Under the pieces are notes generated by a model that worked only from the letters and a program-made list of their open reading frames with translations, was not told the origin of the DNA and made no database searches. A stretch of DNA of 64,000 nt, taken from positions 100,188,767-100,252,766 of the forward strand of contig NC_052518.1 in the NCBI RefSeq assembly GCF_014356525.2. The letters are read 5' to 3'. Below, piece after piece: positions 12,106 to 24,376 of this stretch (positions within the stretch are counted from its first letter, which is position 1; each line of letters opens with the position of its first letter). Source of the DNA: Nilaparvata lugens (Eukaryota > Arthropoda > Insecta > Hemiptera > Delphacidae). Made by a program: the position numbers and the translations under genes.

Positions 12106-12162
12106 AAATATTCTTGAACGTTTTACAGTAGAAACATAACCTATTTTTGACATTTTATTAAT

Positions 12163-12290
12163 TTATCAAAATTTGTGAATGGAATAGATTTGGGCTAAGC
12201 CCGTTGTTCCTTCCTAATCATATTTATATTATTTGTGATTCTGTCCACGAATAAATACATAAAATAAATAAATTCCCAAGCATTACAAAA
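12163..12290 (+). repeat. Retroposon 3'-end repeat with AAATA tail
   Basis: This is the same family as 2277-2396. It contains TTTGGGCTAAGCCCGTTGTT and ends in ATAAATA-type repeats. Confidence 0.6.
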
Positions 12291-12589
12291 TCTCAAAACT
12301 ACCCTGAAAACTAACGCTATTCCCTTTTATACAACATAGAAAGTGACGATAAACCTATATTTCAAGTATTCACCAATACAACGAGAATGTTTTTCTACTA
12401 TCAAATGTTATTGAACTAACATCAACAAACTTTTCTGTTCTATTATCAAAGACAGATCCGTTCTATAATACACATGTACTATGCTGTACTGTATATACTA
12501 AACTACACTGTATTATATTATAATACTGTATTCACAACACTAAACTATACTATACTATAGTATAGTGTATACTATACTATAGTTTATAA

Positions 12590-13775
12590 GGTTTTGCTCA
12601 CGTTTATTCATAGAAAATGAAGCAAATGCTCCATATTTTACAAGTATAAGCAAATGCACAACTTTATTCATATGACCCATTAGTTCTGCAGATCAAGCAA
12701 AGATACAGAGTTAGCTTACTACAAAGTTAGGTCTATTTTTTGTGAGCCACGGATCTGTATTAAAGTACTGTACGGTATTATAGTATAGTACAGAGTAGTA
12801 AATTGTATAAATATACAGTATTATTCTATCTTTGTTGTCAGTATCTATCACTATCTTTGTCACTATCTATCTTTGTCACTATTGTAGTCAGCTAACTCTG
12901 TATCTTTGCTTGATCTGCAGAATATGAATAAAGTTGAGCATTTGCTTATACTTCTAAAATATGGAGCATTTGCTTCATTTTCTATGAATAAACGTGAGCA
13001 AAACCTTTTGCTCATGCTCATCAAAAAAATAGTTCGAGCATTTGCTCAAAAGTAAAAGCTTATACTCAAAATTGTATGAATAAACTGGAGCATTTGCTCA
13101 ACTTTTAAAGCAAATGCTTTAAAAAAGGGTGAGTCTAGTCTAGAGCAGCTTATCACCTTTTGCTCATAGTAAAATGGCTCAACTAGTTCGTAAGAGGAAG
13201 AGGAAACTATACCAGATACGATCACAACCAACAGTTGAGAACTATAAAACTCTTTTTAGATTCAACCATTATACATATCACCATTATTCCTACAAAAGAA
13301 TAAATACAAAAAAAAAAGCAGCTACCTGATATAAAGATAGCCATTACAAAATAGGAAATAGGCATTTAAGAAGATGAGAGTGTAGACGATTATAAGAACG
13401 CTATTGATATTATTAGAATATGCTGAAGATTATTATACAGATGACATTTTTTCACGCTATTATTTGAAAATTCTAAACTCAACGAACCTACAACAATTCA
13501 TAAATAGAAAACAGAGCAGACGACGCAAACACAAGCGGTGCCTCAGTGAATTTAGCGCTTCCGTGAGCTATAAAAACAAAGTAAGGCTACAAAAGCGAAT
13601 CAGCTGATGAAAAATCATATTCATATAAAAATGAGCAAATGTTTATGCTTCTACCTTTTATTCATATAAAAATGAGCAAATGTTTATGCTTCTACCTTTT
13701 GCTCATGAGCAAAACCTTATGCTCCATGCTCTTGCTCATGAGCATTTGCTCTGGTTTTATTCATATGGGCCATTG
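12590..13775. repeat. Cluster of short mutually inverted repeats, AGCATTTGCT family
   Basis: Sequence at 12592-12735 recurs inverted at 12890-13012, including TACAGAGTTAGC and GATCTGCAG. Further AGCATTTGCTC and ATGAATAAA motifs recur in both orientations at 13013-13110 and 13620-13775. A basic peptide frame near 13160-13260 and another at 13410-13607 may be decayed transposon coding, but I cannot assign them. The right end reads TTCATATGGGCCATTGTG. Confidence 0.5.
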
Positions 13776-14589
13776 TGTTATGTTGTTTATAACTATACCA
13801 TACCCTTCAAAAGCAGATATTACGCAGTTTTCCTTGAAAACACAAATGAGTATTCTGTTTCAAGGATGTACTGGCATTGATAAAGAAGGCTATGGATCAA
13901 TGCTATGTACAATAATGGTTGATGATCATTGTTTGAGATCGAAAATTTTTAGTTATGATCATACTATACAATGTAACATTCTAGAAGTTACATTTTATAG
14001 AATTTTACTATAGACATTCTATAGAATTTAACATTCTAGAAGTCACATTCTAACAGTATAGAATCTTGCATTCTATACTCTCTGGTAATGATAGAGGTTT
14101 GAATCATTATTTAGCTGCCAGAAATTCTTGTTTAGTTTTGGGCCTAGGCCGGGAGAAACAAAGACAGCTGCTAGTAGCTTGGTCCTTGTCAGGACTAGTG
14201 AGTTGTCCGTTGAATGTTGAATCCTCTTTAGTGTCTCAGTACCGTTAGACGGCCCAAGACACTTGCACAACATGGCAACGTTGCCAAGCAAGGCACCAGT
14301 TGGCAAGCCAGCACTACTTCCCGCTTCCAGAGGCCGGTATTTTTAGCCGTGGCGATCGATGCTGGCGTGAATAGAAACATCACAGTCACCTGGCTGATTC
14401 GGCCCTAGCCCTAGCTAACTAACTCTTACTAAAAACAGGTACAATCAGCCAGAAACCACAAAAATACGAAAAAAATTAATAAAAGTCACACAAATATAAA
14501 CCACATCTATAATTTATAGATAATCACATCTATAGTGAATGTATAGGCAAACTCAGCCACATGGCAAAACAATGCCATACGCCTCAAAA

Positions 14590-14729
14590 CCATCAACTCC
14601 TATTCTGCAATAGGTTGAGAAAATACTCTTGAATAATGATTATAAAGTCCTAATAACTAGAACAGTCGATCTAGAATTAATTTGGGTTCGGAGACCACCT
14701 AAAACTGTAGGACCTATCATCACGCTCAT

Positions 14730-14767
<38 letters not shown>

Positions 14768-15561
14768 TATCTCAAAACAATCAACTATATTCTGCAGTAG
14801 GATTTTAATATTCCTCTTGAAATTGATTATAAATTCCTAATAACTAGGACGAAGTCGATCTAGAATTTGGGTTCGGAGATCACCTGAAGCTCTAGGACCT
14901 ATCATCACGCTCTCTCTCACACACACACACACACACACTTTCTCAAAACAATCAACTCTATTCTGCAGTAGGTTGAGAAAATACTCTTGAATAATGATTA
15001 AAAAGATCTAGTATCTAGAAACGTCGGTCTAGAATTACTGGTTTCGGAGACCACCTAAAGCTGTAGGACCTATCATCACGCTCTCTCATTCTCTCTCTCT
15101 CTCAAAAAAAACTATATTCTGCAGTAGGCTTGAGAAAATACTCTGAATAACTAAAAATCCTAGTAAAATTCAAATATTGATCTAGAAAACTACTGACGGT
15201 TCGTAGACCACCTGAAGCTGTAGGACCTATCATCGCGCTTTCTCTCTCTCTCTCTCTCTCTGTCACTCTCTCTCAAAACATTCAACTCTATTCTGCAGTA
15301 GGTTGAGAAAATCCTCTTGAATAATGATTGAAAAGTCCTTGTATCTAGTCAAGTCGGTCTAGAATATTACTGGGTTCGGAGACCACCTGAAGCTGTAGGA
15401 CGCTCTCTCACTCTCAAAAAAAAACTATACTCTGCAGGAGGCTTGAGATAATGACTCTTGAATAATGATTAAAAAGTTCTAGTACCTAGAAACATCGGTC
15501 TACAATATATCTTGGGTTCGGAGACCACCTGAAGCTGTAGGACCTATCATCACGCGCGCTC

Positions 15562-15623
<62 letters not shown>

Positions 15624-15625
15624 GA
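14590..15625. repeat. Tandem array with embedded microsatellites, about 170 bp x 6
   Basis: Six diverged units each run from a TATTCTGCAGTAGG block through GGTTCGGAGACCACCT and GTAGGACCTATCATCACGC into a CT-rich and, in some units, CA-rich microsatellite. The last unit ends in a (CT)n run at about 15562-15620. Units vary from about 130 to 210 bp, mostly through the microsatellite. Confidence 0.85.
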
Positions 15626-16430
15626 ATGGACAAAAGCTCCGCCAATTTATGTAGATGCATAACAATATAATTATCTATAGTTAGTATATTACAAATTACT
15701 TTTTCATATCATATACAGTTCAATAATTATTTTCTTAGTCTATTTACAGTATGTAATTCTCTATAATTGCTGTATTAAGCTATTGTATATAAGTGTATAA
15801 GCCAGTATATATTGTAATCTACATGAATAAAGTACTCAATCAATCAATCAATCTGAAAGCCCCACCAAAAAACCGGGTTCCTCTATATCCCACATCCTCA
15901 TCTAGCCTTGAAGTCCTTCCTCTTGAACCTATCTTATTTTTCACTCCCCTCTCAAATTCTGTCCATTCAAATAATTTCATCCCATATGATTCATCATTTG
16001 CATTCTAATATTCTTCACATAACTATCATTTTGTAAAATTATTGAAATTAATTTATTATTATTAGTTCTTGCTATAGGTCTTGTCAAATCTGGCAATGTG
16101 AAATGTATTAAATAGATATCAAATCTCTCATTCTCTCTCTCATGTATGTAACATACATAAATAACTCTAATCTAATCATTATCCTTTCCATGACAAAAGC
16201 ACAAGCCTGGAGCTAGTGTGGGCATCACCCTCATCATAAAGTAGACTTGAAGCTGGTGTTGGGTTGGAATGCTAAGAAATGGAAATTTTGAATGATATCT
16301 ATCTTTCAAGTACTCGCCGAAATCTATTAAACATGTAATTCAGTGTATGAACGGAAACGTTTTGTTACAATAGACTCAATGAATCACAATGTGATTATGT
16401 TGAATGTTCAAATGTTTATATATTTATACT
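15626..16430. other. No gene seen
   Basis: AT-rich sequence with a short AATC tandem run near 15838-15852. No supported feature. Confidence 0.5.
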
Positions 16431-16475
16431 AGCCGTCAGGCTCGCTTCGCTCGCCATATCCGTCTAGCCAGGGCC
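16431..16475 (-). mobile_element. Helitron 3' end-like hairpin
   Basis: On the minus strand, GGCGAGCGAAGCGAGCC forms a short hairpin followed by TGACGGCTAGT. That is the usual Helitron 3' terminal arrangement, a hairpin about 10 bp before CTAG-T. The body of the element is not recognisable. A related CAGGCTCGCTTCGCTAG lies near 22024. Confidence 0.45.
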
Positions 16476-16690
16476 AAAAATGAGATCAGTTCCATGAACA
16501 TGTCATGTTCCATTGACAGAGTGAAACGTTAAAAGCATTATTTGAATAAGCATTTAATTTCTAATCGCGTAGTTTTTAGTATTGTATGAGAAGGAAAATT
16601 AACATGAATCACAACTTATTATCGATTAGACACGTCTCTACAAAAATTTCCCCATTGCAATTTTATTTGCAGTTGTCTGACCTTTGACTT

Positions 16691-17220
16691 TAGTGAGGTC
16701 CACGTTATAATGACAGTATTTGATTAACAGTTTTTGGTGTTGCTAACCTTGTCTATCACTCGACAAAGCAAATAGCGCAATCCTTTTCTAGCTTCGCAAC
16801 GTTGCCAGACCGTTTTTCAACAGTGTAGCAATATAATTAAATGAAAAAATATTTAATATAAATTATGAAAATGTGTTATTATCATAGAAAAATATAATGA
16901 TCATGAATAAAATATAATATTATTGACCATTTCAAACAAGAATGAACAGTTAACATTACATCAGATATACCGGTATCTGCTATCCTCTATAGAAGGCAGT
17001 GTCAAGGCAGAGACTCGGCAACACTGTCCTCCTATATTTCTCCACTGTCATTATAACGTGTATCGGTTGGGTGCTCGTTATCAGATTTCATTGAATCATC
17101 ACAAATGGAAGCGTTTGTGGGGCATTGTCAATTTGTCATTTATCCCCTCATTATAACCTGGGTTTAAAATACTCGTGAAGAGTTGCATTTGAAAATAAAT
17201 AAATAAACGTGGACCTCACT
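16691..17220. mobile_element. Short DNA element, TAGTGAGGTCCACG family, long form
   Basis: Ends TAGTGAGGTCCACGTTATAA and the complementary CGTGGACCTCACTA enclose about 530 bp. The interior contains ATACCGGTATCTGC and a CTATAGAAGGCAGTG block shared with the copies at 60.8, 61.6 and 63.0 kb. A secondary AT-rich stretch near the right end lengthens this copy. Confidence 0.75.
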
Positions 17221-18470
17221 AAAGTCTAAAGGTTGCAGAGCCTCAATGAACTGGATGAAAATAACGGAAAGTCAAGGGAAGACTCCCTAATTAAAATTAT
17301 TGTTTTAAATATATAGTAAACATTGGTAGATACATTATGCATTTTCATTCACTGATGAAATGCAGGTCACAAAAAACAAAGTTACAAACATTTCTGAACT
17401 AGAATGTGTTTGTGTCGTGTTGAAGTTGAGATTATTATACCGTATACAGTATGTATGGTTAAACTTTACAGAACGTTCATGTCTATTTGTTATAATCGCA
17501 TATTATTTTAGACAAACACATTATGTTTGTATAACAAAATATTTCAAATTAATATTTATTCTACAGTTTTGAGTACTAAGTAGAAGTAATTTTGTTATCA
17601 ATTCGGATCTTAATCTTTCTAAATTCAAAATTAATAATGTTTCAAGTGTTTGTGTTTTGTTTCAATGTGGAAGAAGTTAGTGAAGAATTGAAAAGTCGCA
17701 CATAACCTTTATTTGGACAATTTATTTTATGAAATTGGGATGAAAAGAAGTTTTGGACTGTAGTCTGTTTCTTTGTCCTTGAGTTGATTGTAAATGATAA
17801 ATAAATGTGTCACTGCCCTCCATGCTAAACTTCTAAACGCCCAATTTTTTTGTCAAATCCAAACTGCTGTTTATACTTTAGTCGCGATTTCACATTTGAG
17901 CTGTGTGACTATTATAGATGGAACCTATAATAGCACGGGTTCAAGAATAGGCAGCAAGCTAAAAATGACTGAAAAGGTTGAGTTTCGTTGTTTGCGATTT
18001 GCTGAACATCCCAGACAGCTAACTTAACTCATTTAAATTATGATTAGAAATATGGATGGAATCACTATAAAGTAGTAAGTTATCGAAATGCTGCCAGTAT
18101 TGATCTAAATAAACAAACCTATGAACAGGACTAACAAGACTCGTAAATACAAACTATACAACACATAACATCACATCACCCTACAGATCTAAATTATCAT
18201 ATTATTGAGTTTGATATGAAATGATGAAACTAGAGATGATGAAACTTGAAATGATGAAACTTGATGAAACATCAGACAAACATCTAAACAAACATTAATA
18301 GCAATGGAAACTCCAAGTAAACAGATAAGTTAGAGTTATATGCACAAACTTGGTTTAAACTGCGTTTAGCCCATCAATGGTTGTTTAAACTCGAGTTAAA
18401 CCGTCAATCCGCTCATTCGATCGTATGCTCAACCGTATGCTCATTCGATATCTATTATTATTATTATCAT
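17221..18470. other. No gene seen
   Basis: AT-rich sequence with short frames only. A tandem TGATGAAACT-like motif lies near 18220-18270. Motifs of the form GTTTAAAC recur at 18356-18400 and again at 18826-18855 and 20150-20190, suggesting pieces of another dispersed repeat. Confidence 0.4.
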
Positions 18471-18476
18471 TATATT

Positions 18477-18680
18477 TTTACAAAGGCGACTTTCTAGAAG
18501 TATTTCAAGCCTAGGTGATGATGATGGGATAAATGATAATACAATGAAGGTAGAGTTATGAATGAATAAAAATTATTGGTTATGCTATCCACTTGAATTG
18601 ATTTGAGTCCACTTCAACTATTTAACCATTAACTAAATTAACCATTTGAGTCCAGAAATAAATGAACTAGAAATTTTCAT
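18477..18680 (+). repeat. Dispersed repeat, paired with 26330-26500
   Basis: ACAAAGGCGACTTTCTAGAA, CCTAGGTGATGATGATGGG and a segment ending near GAGTCCAGAAATAAATGA recur as the reverse complement at 26330-26500. Confidence 0.7.
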
Positions 18681-18985
18681 GGTAAAGTTTCATGGAACCG
18701 CGCAAATTGGTTGTTTACATCTGATGCATTATAAACTGATGTCCATGATTCATCACCGAGAGATTTTTCAAGTTTTATTACATTCCCTTGTGAGAAATTA
18801 TGAATTGGAGTGTTAAATAGTAGCCCGTAAACGGCGTTTAAACTGGGTAAAAAGTAAATGCCTAAATTTGGGCTTTAAAAACCAGCATTAAGCGTGAACG
18901 GAATGAGCAGTGAGCATAATCCAATAAAACTAATAGAATAATGGAGTAGTATTATTTCAAATGGTCTAGAAACTATGTACAAAAT

Positions 18986-19692
18986 CCTATTATATTGAGC
19001 GAGCAATTTCTTTGTCTGTTTATATTTTTATAATATCTGGTTATTTATGTTCAACGGATCTCGAAAACGGCTCTAACGATTTTCACGAAATTAGGAACAT
19101 AGTAGGTTTGTGATATAAAAATTCGATTGCACTAGGTATCATCCCTGGGAAAACTCGCTGAAGGACATTAAAAGGATAATTCATCCTTGGAAGAACAGAT
19201 GATAATTTCGTCGTCTGTCGATAACAGAAGATGTGTGTGCCTGTGTGGAAGATCAGCTGTGTAATCATTCAATCAGCTTTCCGTATCTCGCGAGAAATAT
19301 TATCTAGAAATTTTAATAGACTATCAAAATAATCTGATTTGTTGACATGACATGGTTTATCACTCGAAATTAGAGTATATCATAATATTCAAAGTTGATC
19401 ATTATTTTACAGTTTTAAAAGTGATTAGTCAGTGTTACTTTGTTATTTAATTTGGTTTGTAAACAATCTAAATAAGAACTTTTCTGTTTTTAAATATTTT
19501 GACTGAAAATTAGACCTGAATTCAAGTGTATGAGACATAACCTACTATTGGATCATTTATAGTGTATAAATCAAAATTCGGGGAAGGAACAGTTTTGGGC
19601 TGTGCCTGTTTGTCATTCCCCAATCATTTTAAGAATTGTGTTCTGTTTATCAATAAATAAATAAGGAGGGAAGCTCGGTGCCCCGATATTAG
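18986..19692 (+). mobile_element. Helitron-like partial copy
   Basis: From TATATTGAGCGAGCAATTTC to GCCCCGATATTAG this matches the interior of 7131-7750. It carries an extra insertion, including a retroposon tail at about 19563-19665. Neither terminus of the element is present. Confidence 0.6.
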
Positions 19693-20560
19693 TCTACTAT
19701 AAAGTAATCTACAAAATAGTAATGTGTATCATACCTGACGTCTATCTACAAAATAAAAGTAACAGATGATAAACAGAACAGTTAATTAATGTAAATAGAA
19801 TGGAAGTTTCATAAATGTAGTGAGATCAGAAAATTGTCAGCATTATTCATAAATAACAATCAATGTTCCCTTCCAAGTAATGAATCATCTTCTAATGAAA
19901 CATCTTAAATGAATCTTAAACAAGGACATTTTCAAGATCTTGGAAAATAATTTGTTATTGTAAACATTTGTTCCTCCCATGTCTTTGAACTTCACAAATA
20001 CTCTATCAAAGCCAAAATTATCAATGTTTACGTTTTGTTACAGCATTCTGATTGGAATTTATGAGGAATCAGGTCAGCCAACTATAATAGTTGTGCTTCA
20101 AAATAGCTGTTCAAACTAAACGTTCCGATTCTGTTCAGCATATCGATTGGAGGTAAACGGCGTTCAAGTTTAAACGAGTTAAATCTAGACATGGTTTAAA
20201 CTATTTTGTATTGCATAATAATATGGTTATTTTGTTATTTTATTATATGGTTATTTACTATTTTGGTTGGTGATAATGTATCATTTTTGAATGCTGATAT
20301 TTTTGTTGTATTTTTGGAGGAAATAAATTTGATTTGATTTGATATGGCGCTAATGATGGAATATTACATGATAGATGGATGTCTTTAATTTGTATTTTAT
20401 AGCATTAGCAAGAACATTTTATTTCCTCTGTATATGATCATACAATTTCATGCACAAAATGCCAAGAGATAAATATTTTAACGGATTATTTCTACTGTTT
20501 ATTCTAGAGTCTAGACAATATAGACATCTAGACAATTCATACAACGTCACAACATCAACA

Positions 20561-21375
20561 TCTATACTAAAATGAAGGAGAGAACTGGATTAACACGTAC
20601 GGGATAGGAAAATTATGTTTGACGCATCATCACGTCTGAACTACTGGACAGATTAATTTGAAATGAATTGCTTTATTGGGAAAAAAATTACAACATCTTA
20701 GAAATACATAATAAAAGCAATACAAATTTGACAATATGGGAAAATACTATTACAAAATAAAATTAAATGCCAATTTGCATCTCGAGGTACTAGACCTGTT
20801 TAATGAGATGGTAATATAAAAATTAATTGCAAAACTAGCGCTAAAAAGTAGTTACTGAGGCCGACAGTCGCATATGAAGTGACACATATTACTGAACAGT
20901 GTCCATGATTTATCAATTTTAGCTTCGAAGTATATTATGATACACAAGTTTATTAGGCTACATGAGAATTCACAGGTGGAAATTACTGAGATATTGCAAT
21001 TATTCAAATGCTAATGAATTGATTATTATTATTAAACGAAAATCCAAATTAAATGCTGTAATTCACCCCGAAGACTTCTGCTACTGCAAATATTGACAAC
21101 AGGGTAAATGTTCATGTGTTTTTGAAGTAGCAGAAGTCTTCGAGGTGAAGTACATAATTTAATTTGGATTTTCGTTTAATAATAATAATTAATACATGAG
21201 AATTCTAAAAAAAGTTATCTATATTATCACATTCCATTACAAATCCCTTACATATTTTGCATATAGATTCTTAATTAACTGAGGATGGTTGGTTATATGC
21301 CTATTTTCAATCCTTCAAGATTTCATTATGTCAAGTTTTAAAATGAAGCCTTGCGGAGCACGGGTAACCTGCTAG
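20561..21375 (+). mobile_element. Helitron-like element with nested fold-back SINE
   Basis: The start TCTATACTAAAATG and the end CGGAGCACGGGTAACCTG followed by CTAG and T are Helitron-like. Sequence near both ends matches 7131-7750. The middle differs and holds a fold-back SINE-like element (20960-21205) flanked by its own 12-bp duplication. Confidence 0.65.
20960..21205 (-). mobile_element. Fold-back SINE-like element, headless member
   Basis: A 12-bp direct repeat ACATGAGAATTC (20960-20971 and 21194-21205) flanks it. The inverted arms (about 21024-21093 and 21125-21190) contain ACTTCTGCTACT and GATTTTCGTTTAATAATAA. A tail with ATTCAAATGC lies on the left, so the element reads minus compared with the copies at 27.8 and 34.3 kb. 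It lacks the tRNA-like heads. Confidence 0.7.
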
Positions 21376-22324
21376 TCTACAATATCAACTAATTTTGATG
21401 ATTGACTCAGTATTTTTTTTTTTTTTTTAATTTGAATTTTAGTCTATTTTATTTTTTCCACACCAATTTTTTCCACAGAATTTAATTTTTTTTAATTCAG
21501 GACAGATGATATTGTGACTGATAATATTGTCAAATTCAGGATCTATATTGTAAAGATGGTAATATTGTAACAAACTTCATTAATGAAAATGGGATTTTTG
21601 GGTATGATGCCTAATAATAATCTGTCAGCGCCAGAGGATCGTAATTTGAAACTTCAAAGGATCTCATATTCCTCTCTCATTGAATATTCTACGCCCGAAG
21701 CAAAGGCATCATTACACCATCACACCTTTCTTTTTTTAGTTGATGAGCTGAATGGGCCTGAATCTGATGCCCGAAAAGCAATATTTCATACTGTTCCTGT
21801 AAAGTAATTTGCCAGACTTTATTTTCATTTTATCAAAGAACGCGTTACCAGCAGCAAGTTTTGCAAATGTAGGGGAGCTTTTCGATTATGAACAGTCCAG
21901 CAGGCTTGCTTCGCCCAGTGAGTATAGAATGTTACATTCAATATAATGAATGTATAGAATGTTACATTCTATACTGCTTCGCCTCTACCCTTTAGACCCC
22001 AGGGAGATGATGCAATTAGATTCAGCAGGCTCGCTTCGCTAGTTTCAGGCTCGGTCTGGACACTATAGTTCCCCTAGTTCTAACCAAATCTGACTTGGAC
22101 CTACTTTTAGTTTTAACAATATTACTTGATAAATCTGAGACTTAAGATTGGGTTATTGCCAGTTGATCCTATTCCAAAATGAGAAAATGAGTTCCTACTG
22201 AGAAAAAATGGAGTAAGTTCAGAAGGCTAGAAAAAGCGAGTCCTGCTCTGTCCTTCACTGAACTGCAGGACTAGATTTGCCAGTAGACCAGGACGCAAGG
22301 CTCCCAAAGAATAACACTATGAGA

Positions 22325-22355
<31 letters not shown>
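22325..22355. repeat. (GA)n microsatellite
   Basis: A GA run of about 30 bp within a GA-rich stretch. The surrounding 22040-23220 shows no gene. It has a partial duplication (AACCATA.CTTGACA at 22384 and 22485) and a retroposon-like AATTTGAATAAA tail near 22950. Confidence 0.75.
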
Positions 22356-22358
<3 letters not shown>

Positions 22359-23419
22359 GAGAGGAACCTTACTAGGAAAAAACAACCATAACTTGACAAA
22401 TTTTTTTGAATTCACTGGAGAAAATCTGGCTAATAAGACATTCTGATTGAGAGAGAGACCTTAGGCTACTAGTGATAAAAATGAACAACCATATCTTGAC
22501 ATATTTTTTGAATTACTGGAGAAAATCAGGCTAACAAGACAATCTGTTTTCAAAGTTCATCAGACTAAATCATTTTTGGAACACTATTTTTCAACATCCA
22601 GATAGCGACAATATTTATAAAGTTTTCAATATATAATTTTCAACATCCAGATAGCAACAATTTATCAAGTCTTCAACATATCATTTTCAACAAACGTTTG
22701 AAAAATTAAAATATCCTTTTCCACATAGATTGATGATTGAGATATTTCACAACATTCATATCTAAAGATGCGAACAGAACAGTTCTGTTCACTCCTATAA
22801 TCTGTTCGCTTTATAATGTTTTTGTGTCAAGAGATGTCAACACATGCCGAACCGTGCAGCGAACAGCGCAACAAGCCGCGCAGATAATGTAACAAAATTG
22901 TTACATTCCAAATGTTTGGAATGTATTTGATTGTTATTTATTATTTGAATAAAGAATTTGAATTTGAATAAAAACAAAATTCATGTGAATATTTTCACAA
23001 ATTACTATAGCTAGCCCAAAAGGATCATCGAGGTAACTGAGAACATTGAACAATATACATGGCCGAAAAGGAGACAATGTCGACGAACAATTGAAAATCT
23101 ACTATTCTGAAAAAAAAGTATAAGAAAAGTTATGTAGTCTCTTTTTAAACGACTTTCTCTTAGCAAGTTTCAAGATAAAAGGTAATTAAATTTGTATCAC
23201 GTGATTAGCTTCTGCAGATTAAACTATTTTGGTTGCATATGGTTATTTTATTATATGGCTATTTACTCTTTTGGTTGGTGATGATGTATCATTTTTATGG
23301 AAGTATTTTAGACCTTGCCAGCCTAACTGTCTGGGATTTGGATCCATAAAATGTGATGGAATAAAGTCTATGTCCACTACAAATATATCTATTATCAGTG
23401 TGTGAAAAATGTAGATAAC

Positions 23420-24020
23420 AAACAGGGCCCAGTTGCATGATAAAATACAAGCTAATATTTCTCTATTCTAACAAATAGCTGATCACTGAAATAGAAAGAA
23501 AAATGAAAACCTCAGTACCCTTTTTGAATAATTAAAAAATGAAAAAAAGTGATAAAATAATTAAAAAATAATTAAAATAATAATAAAATAATTCAAAAAG
23601 TGAAAAATGTGAATAATAAAATAATTAAAATAATAATAAAATAATTCAAAAAGTGAAAAATGTAGATAACAAACAGGGCCCATTGCATGATAAAATACAA
23701 ACTAATAATAACAGTGATCAGCTTATCTCTTTTCTGTATAGGGCTACTTTTTATAGAAATAGAAAGAAAAATAAAATTACTGTTATTATTAGTTTGTATT
23801 TTATCATGCAACTGGGCCCTGTTGTTATCTACATTTTTCACTTTTTGAATTATTTTATTATTATTTTAATTATTTTTTTAATTATTTTATTAACTTTTTT
23901 TCATTTTTTTTAATTATTCAAAAAGGGTACTGAGGTTTTCATTTTTCTTTCTATTTCAGTGATCAGCTATTTGTTAGAATAGAGAAATATTAGCTTGTAT
24001 TTTATCATGCAACAGGACCC
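23420..24020. mobile_element. Nested palindrome related to the 44.7-kb hairpin
   Basis: An outer inverted repeat (about 23420-23600 with 23830-24020) encloses a second one (about 23655-23715 with 23778-23840). The innermost loop contains CTGTATAGGGCTACTTTTTA, the reverse complement of the tail of the hairpin at 44651-44858. The outer arm contains CCCTTTTTGAATAATT, like that hairpin's arm. It appears to be a compound or rearranged member of the same group. Open frames here are palindromic artefacts. Confidence 0.6.
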
Positions 24021-24191
24021 TGGAAATTAAATTCATTTCGCAAAGCAGGAAGAGGTAGTCCACTATAAGGAAAAAGCTTTCCTACGCCACAGATATCTAG
24101 TGATTTACTTTAATTTTCCTCACTTGCTATGTTATCAATCTTGTCACATGAGGCATGTTCTATACATTCTACATTTATGTTCTACTTTAAC

Positions 24192-24376
24192 ACAAATGAA
24201 ACTTTTCGCGTAGTTGAGAAGTTGATATTGTGGTAATTATTCATATTGGATGAAAAAGACTAAGAAATTGTCAAAAACCACAATGGTGTAATAACCGAAA
24301 CCGGTCTAAGTATCAATAAATCTGTGGTTTTTGACAATTTCTTAGTCTTTTTCATTCAAAACAAATGAAACTTTTC
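24192..24376 (+). mobile_element. Hairpin retro-element with hammerhead-like loop
   Basis: The flanking direct repeat ACAAATGAAACTTTTC is 16 bp and perfect (24192-24207 and 24361-24376). After a 43-nt tail comes a perfect 32-bp inverted repeat (24251-24282 and 24323-24354). Its 40-nt loop contains ATGGTGTAATAACCGAAACC. GGT/ACC followed by GAAAC matches helix II plus the second half of a hammerhead core, but the CUGANGA half is damaged. No coding. Degenerate relatives of the loop lie at 29813 and 55842. Confidence 0.65.

Noticed and set aside
13639..14013. Plus-strand frame of 124 codons with apparent repeats
   Set aside because: It follows the AGCAAATG-type repeat modules. The peptide repeat is the DNA repeat.
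21583..21807. 74-codon plus-strand frame
   Set aside because: Balanced composition but no recognised family. Flanked by Helitron-like and TATAGAATGTTACATTC repeats, so possibly decayed transposon sequence.
23593..23913. Similar open frames on both strands
   Set aside because: They are mirror images produced by the palindrome.
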